DNA from: Leeia oryzae DSM 17879
Lineage (GTDB): Bacteria; Pseudomonadota; Gammaproteobacteria; Burkholderiales; Leeiaceae
Direction: 5' to 3'
Assembly (NCBI RefSeq): GCF_000376945.1
Contig: NZ_AQXU01000021.1
Span: 124,001-188,000 of the forward strand
Length of the DNA stretch: 64,000 bases
Shown here: positions 54,622 to 64,000 of the stretch, one piece after another
Numbering within the stretch: the stretch's first letter is position 1
Layout: every line of letters begins with the position of its first letter
Notes under the pieces: model-generated
Told to the model about the DNA's origin: nothing
The model's database searches: none
Seen by the model: the letters and a program-made list of their open reading frames with translations, nothing else
Made by a program: the position numbers and the translations under genes

Positions 54622-55524
54622 TTACAGGTGGGACTCTGACTCGCGCATACGCTTGAACAGCCAGTCCCGCAAGATCGAGGCCGGCGCCGACTGCGACGAC
54701 GCGCGGGTAGAAATCAGGTAGTAACCGCGTCCGGTTTTGACCCGCAACGGGTGCGGCATCACCAGCTTGCCGGTGCTCAGTTCATCGTGCACAAACAACG
54801 GGTCGATAATCGTCACCCCTACCCCGCGGCTGGCGGCTGCCACCGCCATGTAATCGGTATCAAAAATCTGTTCGGTCTGATGCCCGGTGGGCGTCTGCTC
54901 CAGCGCCGCCAGCCAGGAGGTCCAGTCTTGGCGGTCTCGGGTCGGGTGGATCAGCGTATTGGCCAGCAGCTGGGTGGTATCTAGCTTGCCATCGCTGCCG
55001 ATCGGGCACAGGTCGGGCGAACACACCGGCGTAATGCATTCTTCGTGTAGCAACTCCACCTGGCCGGTCACCATCTGCGGCTCGCCGTAATGAATCACAA
55101 AATCGTACTCGTCCCAGCGCAGGTTGGGCGTTTCTTCCCACATGGTGGTCAGGTTGATCTCAATGCCCGGGTGATCCAGGTAAAAATCCCGCAGGCGCGG
55201 CATCAGCCACAAAAACGCCACTGACGGGTAGGACTTGACCCGGATCTGGTTACGCCGCGCATCCAGCAACTGCGCCGTGGTACTGGCAATTACCTGTAGC
55301 GCGCTTTGCGCGGCCTTTAACAACTGCTCGCCCGCCTCGTTCAGCTCTGGCAAACGGTTGCGCCGCTCCATTAGCGGAAAACCAAAGAAGTCTTCCAGAT
55401 TCTTGATCTGGTGGCTGACCGCGCTTTGCGTCAGACACAGCTCGTTGGCCGCGGCGGTAAAACTGCGCAGACGGGCAACCGATTCAAATACTCTCAGGGC
55501 GTGTAAGGGCGGCAGGCGGTTCAT
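54622..55524 (-). CDS. LysR-family regulator (GcvA-like)
   Basis: 300 residues starting at ATG 55524 (MNRLPPLHALRVFESVARL), the typical start of the group. HTH: SFTAAANELCLTQSAVSHQI. Effector domain about 95-295. The open frame continues for 45 more codons upstream into alr, but the start at 55524 fits the family. It lies only five bases after the alr stop, so both are probably one transcript; a role in D-alanine or amino-acid control is possible but unproved. It converges on the YehS-type gene with an 11-base gap. Confidence 0.9.
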   Translation of the reverse strand: MNRLPPLHALRVFESVARLRSFTAAANELCLTQSAVSHQIKNLEDFFGFPLMERRNRLPELNEAGEQLLKAAQSALQVIASTTAQLLDARRNQIRVKSYPSVAFLWLMPRLRDFYLDHPGIEINLTTMWEETPNLRWDEYDFVIHYGEPQMVTGQVELLHEECITPVCSPDLCPIGSDGKLDTTQLLANTLIHPTRDRQDWTSWLAALEQTPTGHQTEQIFDTDYMAVAAASRGVGVTIIDPLFVHDELSTGKLVMPHPLRVKTGRGYYLISTRASSQSAPASILRDWLFKRMRESESHL

Positions 55525-55529
55525 GTAGT

Positions 55530-56627
55530 CTAGGCGAATGAGGGTTCCTCCCCGATTAGACAGACTGGCAGGCGCTTTGTCAAACCGCATTCCAGCGCCT
55601 CGCTCAGCACGCCGCTGTACTGCGACACCTCGGCAATCTGCAACTGGCTGTCGCCCCACAACACCACCGGGTCACCCAGCTTGATCGCATCCACGCCAGA
55701 CAAATCCACCGCCATCACGTTCATGGCCACCTTGCCCACCACGCGGGTGCGGTTGCCCTTCACCAGTACCGGTGTGCCGGTCGGGGCCGTATAAGGGTAG
55801 CCATCACCATAGCCGCACCCCACCAGGCCGATCAGCATCGGTTTGTCGGCGGTAAAGGTGGCGCCGTAGCCCAGCGCCTCGCCGGCTTGCAGGTGCGACA
55901 TGCCAATGATTTCGGACTGCAGACTCATCACCGGGCGGAAATCGTAACCCGCCGGCATCGGCTGACTGAACGGATTGTTGCCGTACACCAGCGACCCCAC
56001 CCGGGCGATGGCACCATGGGTACGGGCATCGCGTAGTAATGCCGCGCTGTTGGCGGCGGTAAACGGCAATTGGTAGCGCTGCACGGCCTGGCTGAACACT
56101 TGCCATTGGCCTTCGATGTCGCTGTCCAGATCATCCGCACAGGCAAAGTGCGTCATCAGCCCACACAGGCGCACGGCCTTCAAGGCCTCGATACGCTGCA
56201 AAATGCCCGGCAACTGCTCGGGACGGAAACCGAAGCGGTTCATGCCGGAGTTCACCTTCAGCCAGATCTTGAGCGGTTGCGCATACACCGGCATGCATTC
56301 CAGCATCTGTAGCTGGGATTCGCTTCTCAGCACCATGTCGGCATTCAGCAGGCAGGCATCCTGCAAATCGGCTGCGTTCATCACCCCTTCCAGCAGCAGC
56401 ACCGGGGTCTGAATGCCGTTCTCGCGCAGCGCGCGCAAGTCATCCATCTGGATCAGGGCAAAGCCGTCTGCATCCGGCAAGCCGGCCGCAATCCGCAGCA
56501 GGCCATGGCCGTAGGCATCCGACTTCACCACGGCAAACGCGCGGGATGCCCCGGCAATCTGGCGGATTTGCTGGTAGTTATGCCGCAGGGCGGCGAGATC
56601 GAGCTGGACTCGGGTGGTGGTATGCAT
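55530..56627 (-). CDS. alr: Alanine racemase
   Basis: 365 residues. PLP enzyme that makes D-alanine for peptidoglycan. Lysine in AVVKSDAYGHG carries PLP; the opposing base Tyr is in GEALGYGATF. The usual SMD motif around the substrate carboxylate reads AMN (KVAMNVMAVDLSG), a modest change. The start at 56627 (MHTTTRVQLDL) has GAGCG upstream; a longer frame begins further up. LysR gene follows at once. Confidence 0.95.
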   Translation of the reverse strand: MHTTTRVQLDLAALRHNYQQIRQIAGASRAFAVVKSDAYGHGLLRIAAGLPDADGFALIQMDDLRALRENGIQTPVLLLEGVMNAADLQDACLLNADMVLRSESQLQMLECMPVYAQPLKIWLKVNSGMNRFGFRPEQLPGILQRIEALKAVRLCGLMTHFACADDLDSDIEGQWQVFSQAVQRYQLPFTAANSAALLRDARTHGAIARVGSLVYGNNPFSQPMPAGYDFRPVMSLQSEIIGMSHLQAGEALGYGATFTADKPMLIGLVGCGYGDGYPYTAPTGTPVLVKGNRTRVVGKVAMNVMAVDLSGVDAIKLGDPVVLWGDSQLQIAEVSQYSGVLSEALECGLTKRLPVCLIGEEPSFA

Positions 56628-57054
56628 GGTAACGCTCACAACAACAAAAAGGACCATCACACACTAACAACCAAAGCCCGGCGGCAAAAATGAATTGTTT
56701 ACATCCGGTCATCGATTAAATTCATTCCACCCTGCACACCCCTGAAACAACCCATACCTTAACCTGCCTAAAACAGGGTATAAAGCCGCCTTGTCATTGA
56801 ATAGCATCATAATATCCGGCCAACCATTTCGAGGCACCTCACCACATCCAGCAACCGTGACATTAGTTTTTTCGATCAGATCATGAGAATGATTCACTTC
56901 CGGCAGACCCGCAATCTGTGCAAAATGACTTTCAGATTTTCGGCATCAGGCACATGATGTCAGAATCCTTCCGGACAGTATGGATACGGGTAAAACAAGA
57001 CGCCAACCCGCAATTGTGTTGTCAGCAAAAGTCATTTTTGGAGAGAGCATTGTC
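56628..57054. other. Intergenic region upstream of alr and the amino-acid binding protein
   Basis: 427 bases between the divergent alr and binding-protein genes. A minus-strand frame of 62 codons (56709-56897) is present but shows no ribosome site or recognisable protein. The region probably holds the promoters of both genes; GGAGAGAG at about 57040 is the ribosome site for the binding protein. No clear -35/-10 pair could be called. Confidence 0.5.
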
Positions 57055-57834
57055 ATGAAGATCAGTCGCATCGTTTTTGCCGCTTTAGCCTGTAGCAGCG
57101 TGGTTGCCCAAGCAGAAATCCCGGCCACCGTCCGTTTTGGTATCGACCCTACCTACCCGCCGTTTGAAGTCAAAAAATCCGATGGCAGCCTGGTCGGTTT
57201 TGACGTCGACCTTGGCAATGCCATTTGTGCAGAAATGAAACGCAAATGCGTATGGGTAGAAAGCGCGTTCGACAGTATGATCCCGGCGCTGAAAGCCAAG
57301 AAATTCGATGCCATCCTGTCTGGCATGTCCATGACCGAACAGCGCATGCAAGAGATCAACTTTTCTAACCGCCTGTTCCGCTCCCCTGCCCGCCTGATCG
57401 CCAAAGCCGGTAGCAACATCAAGCCAACCCCAGAATCTCTCAAAGGCAAGAGCATCGGTGTACTGCAAGGCTCTACCGAAGAAGTCTACGCCAAGACCTA
57501 CTGGGCCACCAAAGGTGCCAACGTCCAACCTTACGAGAACCAGGACCAAGCCTATAACGATCTGGTCGCCGGCCGCCTGGACGCCACCCTGCAAGAAGCT
57601 GCCACTGCCGTGGACGGTTTTCTGAACAAGCCGCAAGGCAAAGGCTACGCCTTCACCGGCGCCATGCTGAAAGACGACAAGATTTTTGGTACTGGCTCTG
57701 GCATTGGTCTGCGTAAAGAAGACAAAGACCTGCAACTGGCCATCAACACCGCGCTGGCCAAAATCAAGAGCAACGGCACCTACACCAAGATCATGAAGAA
57801 ATACTTCGACTACGATATTTCTGGTGACAAGTAA
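57055..57834 (+). CDS. Polar amino-acid ABC transporter periplasmic binding protein
   Basis: 259 residues with a signal peptide (ISRIVFAALACSSVVAQA). Family features are VRFGIDPTYPPFEVKKSDG, GFDVDLGNAICAEMK, FDAILSGMSMTEQRMQEINFS and LQGSTEEVYAKTYW, typical of basic amino-acid (lysine/arginine/ornithine or histidine) binders of the HisJ/ArtJ group. No permease or ATPase gene is near. A terminator ends the gene. Confidence 0.93.
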   Translation: MKISRIVFAALACSSVVAQAEIPATVRFGIDPTYPPFEVKKSDGSLVGFDVDLGNAICAEMKRKCVWVESAFDSMIPALKAKKFDAILSGMSMTEQRMQEINFSNRLFRSPARLIAKAGSNIKPTPESLKGKSIGVLQGSTEEVYAKTYWATKGANVQPYENQDQAYNDLVAGRLDATLQEAATAVDGFLNKPQGKGYAFTGAMLKDDKIFGTGSGIGLRKEDKDLQLAINTALAKIKSNGTYTKIMKKYFDYDISGDK

Positions 57835-57898
57835 GCCCAGCTACTAAACCAGGTTGTCCGCCCCGGGAACTTCACCTTCTCCGCCCGGGGTAAGCAAG

Positions 57899-57935
57899 AA
57901 AAAGCGCAAGTCGTGTGAACGGCTTGCGCTTTTTT
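57899..57935 (+). terminator. Rho-independent terminator after the binding protein
   Basis: AAAAGCGCAAGTCG pairs with CGGCTTGCGCTTTT over 14 positions (one U-G pair in RNA) around TGTGAA, ending in a T-run. Another stem, CCCCGGG/CCCGGGG at 57862-57890, lies just before it. The AT-rich insert starts right after this terminator. Confidence 0.93.
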
Positions 57936-58054
57936 AATGGAGATAAGATTTGATGTACATCGCGCTAAACTGGCCATGGGCTGATGCTAACAATATGATG
58001 GAACTGTCTCGATTAATGCTAATTCTGAACAATAACCTTCCAATAAATTGCGCT

Positions 58055-61000
58055 TTATGCATCTGACAGTGGCCAAGTACCACCAAATACTCTTTCTGAG
58101 CTCACCCATGACTTTAAGGGGTAATGATATGGATTTCTATATTCACCAATTGTCCCTGGGTAAAAATCGCTTTCTTCGAGACGATATTCAATACTTAGGC
58201 CATTCTCATTTGCCAGATCCAAAAGATTATTTGGCAACAGCAGCGCTACTGTAGTATTTGACAAGCGAGAAGGTACGATATAACCGTAAAAATCATGACT
58301 CGTTAAATATTGATATTTCCTCATTGCAGCATCTGATAGGACACCATCAGAAAATTGGCGTCGAAGCTCATTTAGCACATTACTGATTGCTTTAATTTTT
58401 TTATTAGATAAGTTCCAGTATCTACTACCAAAGGCTGCATAATGATTGAAAATATCAGGGAATTTTACTAACTGAGGTGCGTCAGAGTCCCACGCTGAAA
58501 ATATTGACAAATTATTAATATTTTCATTAGTAGTCTGCGCAGCTGCAATTGGCATCCACTTCCTACAAATAAGAGGAAGCTGCTCTTCACTAGGAGGGGT
58601 AACAGGATAAATTGTCGTTGGCTGCCAGCCAAGCCTTGTTATTACTTTATGGGCAATAATTAGAGCATAACTCAACCATGGGTGCTTCATACTTGAAAGT
58701 TTGGTAACCAGCACATCATGCCCGCCCCATTGAAAATCCTGAGAGATTTCTATTGATTTACTACCGTACTGATTGCCCCATGCGTATTCGATTTCAAATG
58801 GCGCTTCTAAAAACTCATCACCACAAGTGAAATCGCCAAGTCTTCTCCAATGCAGGCCTCTATTTGATCCCAATACCAAAATGGGAATTTCTTCAGGCGG
58901 AAGTAGGTAGCTAAGCACCTCCGTAGGAATCCCTCCAAAACATGCTAGCCCCCCCAATAGCTGTGCATCCTTTTCTGGGCCCTGCCCCAATCCTCCGAAG
59001 ATGCTTGCAGCAAGTTTCTTTGCAATATCGGACTGAATTGTCAGCCTTAATTCTTCGCTCTTTAGGTTAATCGCAGATCTTGAAAGGTTGATAGCAACAA
59101 GAGAAGGCTCAACCAAATTAAGGAGTAGCGACGGGCTTATCCACTTTGAATGAGTCAAAAATGTCTCGACATAATCACGTAATCGCACACCAGGGGATAC
59201 CGCACCAACCTGAATCCCTTTGAGAAACATTGACTCTTCATTTGAAATAAGTACATCATTGAGAACAACTTTCTCTCCCGCCAAAATCCAAGATTTATAA
59301 TCAATAGATTCTTCAACATTACTTGGATCCCGTGGAAAAATCGCCCGGTAATATCCAGAATATAGCTCACCAATATTACCAATTTTGATATCAATTATGT
59401 CTGTATTCTTATAAATGATTTTCGCAGCGCTACCTTTTATATGCGTCACAATGTCACCGTCAAAAAGGCCGGCAGTATTTTCTTCTGACAAATAACCGGC
59501 ATGAAGCACTTGACCATCAACGTGAATTTTAATCCTGTGCCGAACAAATCGTGATATCCGCACAATAGCATTACACAAGGCACTAGCTGAAAAATATTTG
59601 CTATGTGTCGAATTAATCATCATTCTTACAGAAGTACCGATAGGTATGTCAGATACTTTCAGTACACTAAAATGACTACTTCGTGATGGAATATTTATCA
59701 GAAGGCCACTACGGTTCTCTGATATATTCGGATCTCTACGAGTCTCAATTTCGATTTGATCGCTTACGGAGAAGCAACTCAAAAAACCAATACCAAATTG
59801 GGAAATAGCATCAAATCCTTTAAGCCTTTTTGCCTCTCGACTCTGATACCAACTTTGCCCGACTTGACAAAAGAATGACTTGAGAATTTTCTCGTCCATG
59901 CCAATCCCATTATCTTTCCATTCAAGCCTGAGTCCCTCTGTGCCAGTTGAAATTAGTATGTCAATTTCTCCTTTTAAAGATGCACATTCACCTCGCAGGA
60001 TAGCCTCTCGGGCATCTATCGCATCAACACTGTTCTGAAGGAGCTCTCGGACAAAAACGAGTGGATCTCGGTCATATAGCTCATCGCTCAACAGTTGCAG
60101 AATTCGGTTTCGATCGAGTTCGAATCTGAGCACCAACGGTTCAAACCCGACAGCATGAATAGTCCAGCCAATTCGCGAATCGAGATCAATATCATAGATA
60201 CTATTACTTGTACGTAATGTGTTTATAGACTCTTCAAATTGGACATCAACCCAAGATTGCAAATCAGCTATCGCGGCATATGTATGTGGGTCTGATGTGC
60301 TCCCAGTTATTACAATCCGACGAAATATATCTCCTTGCTTGACTGAGATTGGTGACAGTGCCCGGTGACGATCCCAATGCATCTTCGATACCCGATCTTT
60401 GGGAGAAATAAACCGCCAAAGAGCATATGGAGTTCTATCTTCCCCTATGTCAAGCAGGTCGACAATTCGGACATATGTAGCAATAGCTGCCAAGTTTACC
60501 GATTCGCCAAATACAGACATGGAAATGGGATAACGACTTGGATCACGGATATCTGAGGTATTAAGTGTGTGACCTTCTGCGATCTTTGCGACAGCTTCGG
60601 AGAAAACACTGCTAAATTGTTCCAAAAAATTACGAAGACGAGCACCACTACGCAGTCCGGATGTTTCACGGAGGTACTCACGCCAAGCCACATCCAAAGG
60701 TACCCCAGTCTCATCCGCAAGAGCTACGTACCTAAGTGCTGATTGAGGTTCCCCCGGCAATAATACAAAACTAGAACTACATACCTCCCCTCCATCTTTT
60801 AGAGCAGCAAGCTCAGATTCACTTACAGCCATACCCCAATCGTGAGCAACAAGGCCAAAGACTAGAAGGGTCAATTCAGCAGAGTTCAATCTCTCGAAAA
60901 GATTTGATCCAAGAATTCTATCGGCCAAGGAAAACAAATTGCTAATATGATCAACCCAGTCGTGGGGCGTATATTCAGGGAACACAGCTACGATATATTT

Positions 61001-61147
61001 ACCCTCAGCCTCTAGCCGCTCTCGAAGTTGATTAAATAGAGCAAGCATGTTACTCGGCACTATAGTCGACGAAATCAATCTCTGAGAGAAAATCTGATAT
61101 AAACGCGTCTGCTCAATTTTAGTAGTCATGGTTACTGTAATTCTCAT
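58055..61147 (-). CDS. HD-domain phosphohydrolase fused to Hsp90-like (HtpG-type) ATPase
   Basis: 1030 residues. Residues about 1-250 look like an HD phosphohydrolase: His62-Asp63 in TPHDWVDHISNLF, His102-Asp103 in LVAHDWGMAV, and a conserved Asp in YVRIVDLLDIGEDR (about 225-237). Residues about 340-620 are a GHKL/Hsp90 ATPase: Glu368 and Asn372 in RELLQNSVDAIDA, DNGIGM at 412-417 and QFGIGFLSCFSVSD at 450-463. The C-terminal 400 residues are unassigned. Such HD plus Hsp90-like proteins are found in scattered genomic islands and have been proposed as conflict or defence proteins; no function is proved here. Codon use and AT content are unlike all neighbours. Start: ATG 61147 has no clear ribosome site; ATG 61129 is an alternative. 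Confidence 0.82.
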   Translation of the reverse strand: MRITVTMTTKIEQTRLYQIFSQRLISSTIVPSNMLALFNQLRERLEAEGKYIVAVFPEYTPHDWVDHISNLFSLADRILGSNLFERLNSAELTLLVFGLVAHDWGMAVSESELAALKDGGEVCSSSFVLLPGEPQSALRYVALADETGVPLDVAWREYLRETSGLRSGARLRNFLEQFSSVFSEAVAKIAEGHTLNTSDIRDPSRYPISMSVFGESVNLAAIATYVRIVDLLDIGEDRTPYALWRFISPKDRVSKMHWDRHRALSPISVKQGDIFRRIVITGSTSDPHTYAAIADLQSWVDVQFEESINTLRTSNSIYDIDLDSRIGWTIHAVGFEPLVLRFELDRNRILQLLSDELYDRDPLVFVRELLQNSVDAIDAREAILRGECASLKGEIDILISTGTEGLRLEWKDNGIGMDEKILKSFFCQVGQSWYQSREAKRLKGFDAISQFGIGFLSCFSVSDQIEIETRRDPNISENRSGLLINIPSRSSHFSVLKVSDIPIGTSVRMMINSTHSKYFSASALCNAIVRISRFVRHRIKIHVDGQVLHAGYLSEENTAGLFDGDIVTHIKGSAAKIIYKNTDIIDIKIGNIGELYSGYYRAIFPRDPSNVEESIDYKSWILAGEKVVLNDVLISNEESMFLKGIQVGAVSPGVRLRDYVETFLTHSKWISPSLLLNLVEPSLVAINLSRSAINLKSEELRLTIQSDIAKKLAASIFGGLGQGPEKDAQLLGGLACFGGIPTEVLSYLLPPEEIPILVLGSNRGLHWRRLGDFTCGDEFLEAPFEIEYAWGNQYGSKSIEISQDFQWGGHDVLVTKLSSMKHPWLSYALIIAHKVITRLGWQPTTIYPVTPPSEEQLPLICRKWMPIAAAQTTNENINNLSIFSAWDSDAPQLVKFPDIFNHYAAFGSRYWNLSNKKIKAISNVLNELRRQFSDGVLSDAAMRKYQYLTSHDFYGYIVPSRLSNTTVALLLPNNLLDLANENGLSIEYRLEESDFYPGTIGEYRNPYHYPLKSWVSSERVFGGTWPLSDA

Positions 61148-61467
61148 TGGATTGTGTATTAAGAATTTTCATTTAATTACCATTAGAGCAACTTTGATAA
61201 CTTCTCACCCGATTGGTAATGCGCTGCACACGAAATTAAAAGTCTAATTTAGAATTAAATTCTCATAATTTGAATAACATAATTTCGATTATATCACCGT
61301 AAATTTGAACACTATACTACTCAACGCTAGAGCAAGCTGAGTGATCCGGGTTACTCAACTTACAAAGGATAGATAATAGTGAAATATAGGTGGTTAAAAT
61401 GCCCACTTCCAATTAAGTATAGTCAAAAATCGTTGTTACTCTCTTAGAATATTGGGAATAAATAAAA
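61148..61467. other. AT-rich flank upstream of the HD-Hsp90 gene
   Basis: About 320 bases, clearly AT-rich (about one quarter to one third G+C by eye), with no plausible coding frame. It probably contains the promoter of the minus-strand HD-Hsp90 gene and the right boundary of the insert. No direct repeat matching the left boundary was found by eye. Confidence 0.5.
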
Positions 61468-61499
61468 AAAAACGGGCCCCCTTACGGGGGCCCGTTTTT
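61468..61499 (-). terminator. Rho-independent terminator after ilvC
   Basis: CGGGCCCCC (61473-61481) and GGGGGCCCG (61486-61494) pair around TTAC, with A- and T-runs on both sides. It ends the minus-strand ilvBHC transcript. It is the right limit of normal-composition DNA. Confidence 0.94.
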
Positions 61500-61520
61500 C
61501 AATCCAGAGAAAGTCCCGGA

Positions 61521-62552
<1,032 letters not shown>

Positions 62553-62646
62553 TCAAGTCAGTGGCGGCTGCATATCGTGCATGCAACCGCCGATTTTCTA
62601 ATGAGTACCAATCAGACCAGTCATTAACTGTCTGTTACAAAAAACT

Positions 62647-63138
62647 TCAGACCTTCAGAATCCGCTCGCCACGGCCAATGCCGGAGGCGCCGGTTCTTAC
62701 CGTCTCAAGGATCAAAGCTTCGTCCACCGCCTTGATGAAGGCATCCAGTTTATGGCCCGGGCCTGTCATCTCGATGGTATAGGTTTTCTCGGTGACATCA
62801 ATGATGTGCCCGCGGAAAATCTCGGCCATCCGCTTCATTTCTTCGCGGTCTTTCCCTGTTGCACGCACTTTGATCAGCATCAGCTCGCGCTCGATATGAT
62901 CTGCCTCGTTCAGGTCAATCACCTTCACTACGTCAATCAGCTTGTTCAGCTGCTTGGTAATCTGCTCGATCACGTCATCAGAACCGGTGGTGACAATGGT
63001 CATGCGTGACAGGGTTTTGTCTTCTGTCGGCGCCACGGTCAGCGATTCGATGTTGTAGTTACGCGCCGAAAACAGGCCCGCAACACGAGACAGTGCACCC
63101 GCCTCGTTTTCTAGCAAGATAGATAGAATATGTCGCAT
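62647..63138 (-). CDS. ilvH: Acetolactate synthase small (regulatory) subunit
   Basis: 163 residues. The N-terminal ACT domain (about 1-75; HILSILLENEAGALSRVAGLFSARNYNIESL) binds valine for feedback inhibition; a second ferredoxin-like half follows. It starts 12 bases after the large-subunit stop and is translated with it. Confidence 0.97.
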   Translation of the reverse strand: MRHILSILLENEAGALSRVAGLFSARNYNIESLTVAPTEDKTLSRMTIVTTGSDDVIEQITKQLNKLIDVVKVIDLNEADHIERELMLIKVRATGKDREEMKRMAEIFRGHIIDVTEKTYTIEMTGPGHKLDAFIKAVDEALILETVRTGASGIGRGERILKV

Positions 63139-63150
63139 GTTTCCGCCCTC

Positions 63151-64000
63151 TTAGCAAAGGTTACCGTAGTCACGCTCGCTCACCGGAGTGGGCGGGGCAA
63201 CTTGCAGGTTACGCATGTGTGGAGGGAGATCCATCTGAGTCAGGCCTTTGCCGTTCTGAATCATCGGGAACACGTTTTCGGACTGGTCGGTGATGAAGTC
63301 CATGAATACCAGACGGTCTTTCATGGCCAGGGCTTCACGCAGCGCGCCTTCTACATCCGAAGGTTTCTCGATGCGCATGCCCACGTGACCATAGGCTTCG
63401 GCCAGTTTCACGAAGTCTGGCAGTGCATCCATGTAAGACTCGGAATAGCGGTTGCCATAGAAGAACTCTTGCCACTGGCGAACCATGCCCAGATAGCGGT
63501 TGTTCAGGTTAATCACCTTGACCGGTACATGGTATTGCTTGCAGGTAGACAGTTCCTGAATGTTCATCTGGATGGACGCTTCGCCGGTAATACAGCATAC
63601 GTCGGCATCCGGATGTGCCAGTTTCACGCCCATGGCGGCTGGCAGGCCAAAGCCCATGGTGCCCAGACCACCGGAGTTGATCCAGCGTTTTGGCTCGGGG
63701 AACTGGTAATACTGCGCTGCAAACATCTGGTGCTGACCCACGTCGGACGTCACGAAGGCGTTGCCGCCGGTGATTTCACACAGTTTCTGTACCACATACT
63801 GCGGCTTGATGATGGTGTCGGAATTCTCGAAATACAGGGAATTCGGCGCACGCCATGCATCGATCTGCTTCCACCAAGGCGTAATGTCGGCCTGTTTGTG
63901 GTCGCTCTGTTTCAGCACGTTCAGCAAATCTGCCAGAACGTCTTTCACGTGACCCACGATAGGTACATCCACTTTCACGCGTTTGGCGATAGAGGATGGA
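63151..64000 (-). CDS. ilvB: Acetolactate synthase large subunit, C-terminal part (start outside window)
   Basis: The minus-strand frame runs out of the window at 64000, so only the last 282 residues are seen. They include the thiamine-diphosphate-binding domain: GGLGTMGFGLPAAMGVKLAHPDADV, GEASIQMNIQELSTCKQYHVPVKVINLNN and RYLGMVRQWQEFFYGNRYSESYMDALPDF. The catalytic enzyme joins two pyruvates, or pyruvate and 2-oxobutyrate. Naming as ilvB or ilvI cannot be settled from the fragment. Confidence 0.96.
   Translation of the reverse strand, partial: PSSIAKRVKVDVPIVGHVKDVLADLLNVLKQSDHKQADITPWWKQIDAWRAPNSLYFENSDTIIKPQYVVQKLCEITGGNAFVTSDVGQHQMFAAQYYQFPEPKRWINSGGLGTMGFGLPAAMGVKLAHPDADVCCITGEASIQMNIQELSTCKQYHVPVKVINLNNRYLGMVRQWQEFFYGNRYSESYMDALPDFVKLAEAYGHVGMRIEKPSDVEGALREALAMKDRLVFMDFITDQSENVFPMIQNGKGLTQMDLPPHMRNLQVAPPTPVSERDYGNLC

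Noticed and set aside
56709-56897. 62-codon minus-strand frame between alr and the binding-protein gene
   Set aside because: No ribosome site, no similarity to a known family and no hydrophobic or structured segment; treated as intergenic.
58048-58254. Short plus-strand frame of 68 codons at the left edge of the AT-rich insert
   Set aside because: It lies almost entirely opposite the end of the HD-Hsp90 gene and has no ribosome site or known features.
57936-61467. Prophage or integrative element boundaries around the AT-rich insert
   Set aside because: No integrase, tRNA or matching direct repeats could be seen at either side, so only the composition and the terminator boundaries are reported.

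Overview
The window is a 64 kb piece of bacterial chromosome, GC-rich (around 60 % by eye) and densely coded on both strands. The gene content (dusB-fis, ispB facing rplU-rpmA-obgE, a GcvA-type LysR regulator, 2-thiouridine-free housekeeping set with purH, rlmD, lgt, polA, thrB of the APH type, ilvBHC) and protein style fit a betaproteobacterium, most likely of the Neisseriales/Chromobacteriaceae side. That placement is an inference from gene families, not from a marker gene. No rRNA, tRNA, CRISPR array, prophage or insertion sequence was seen.

Layout. 1-4.8 kb: 3' part of topA, a class II glutamine amidotransferase, a VC0807-type membrane protein and a MocR-type regulator. 4.9-14.9 kb: a run of singly transcribed accessory metabolism genes (YcaQ-type glycosylase, BenE transporter, a diguanylate cyclase, a ferritin-like protein, GFA, two GNATs, OsmC, an EamA transporter, a serine/threonine dehydratase with a divergent LysR regulator). 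14.9-17.0 kb: a probable exported metal (copper) handling cluster. 17.1-21.6 kb: a GAF protein with a degenerate GGDEF domain and a polyamine block (speB, potF, divergent LysR). 21.8-31.7 kb: housekeeping genes (polA, LOG, thrB, ECF sigma with a tiny anti-sigma, ispB, rplU-rpmA-obgE).

31.8-36.7 kb: a tightly overlapping three-gene operon encoding a winged-helix/kleisin-like protein, a small MukE-like protein and a 940-residue SMC-like ATPase. Its order copies mukF-mukE-mukB and the jetABC core of Wadjet, but no nuclease gene follows. 36.9-49.3 kb: proB, deoD, a chemoreceptor, yaaA, an operon of response regulator, CheC-type phosphatase and PAS-GGDEF cyclase, MgtC, an alkyltransferase-like protein behind ilvD, lgt, and an iron-sulfur flavin reductase. 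49.6-57.8 kb: dusB-fis, purH, rlmD, a YehS-type protein, alr with a LysR gene, and an orphan amino-acid binding protein.

57.9-61.5 kb: an obviously AT-rich insert holding one 1030-residue gene, an HD-type phosphohydrolase domain fused to an Hsp90-like GHKL ATPase. It lies exactly between two rho-independent terminators, next to the ilvBHC operon that closes the window (ilvC, ilvH, partial ilvB). This insert is the best candidate for a poorly described, possibly defensive system; the SMC-like operon is the second. Signalling by cyclic di-GMP is a recurring theme: three GGDEF proteins are present, one with an inhibitory site, one without, and one with a destroyed active site.
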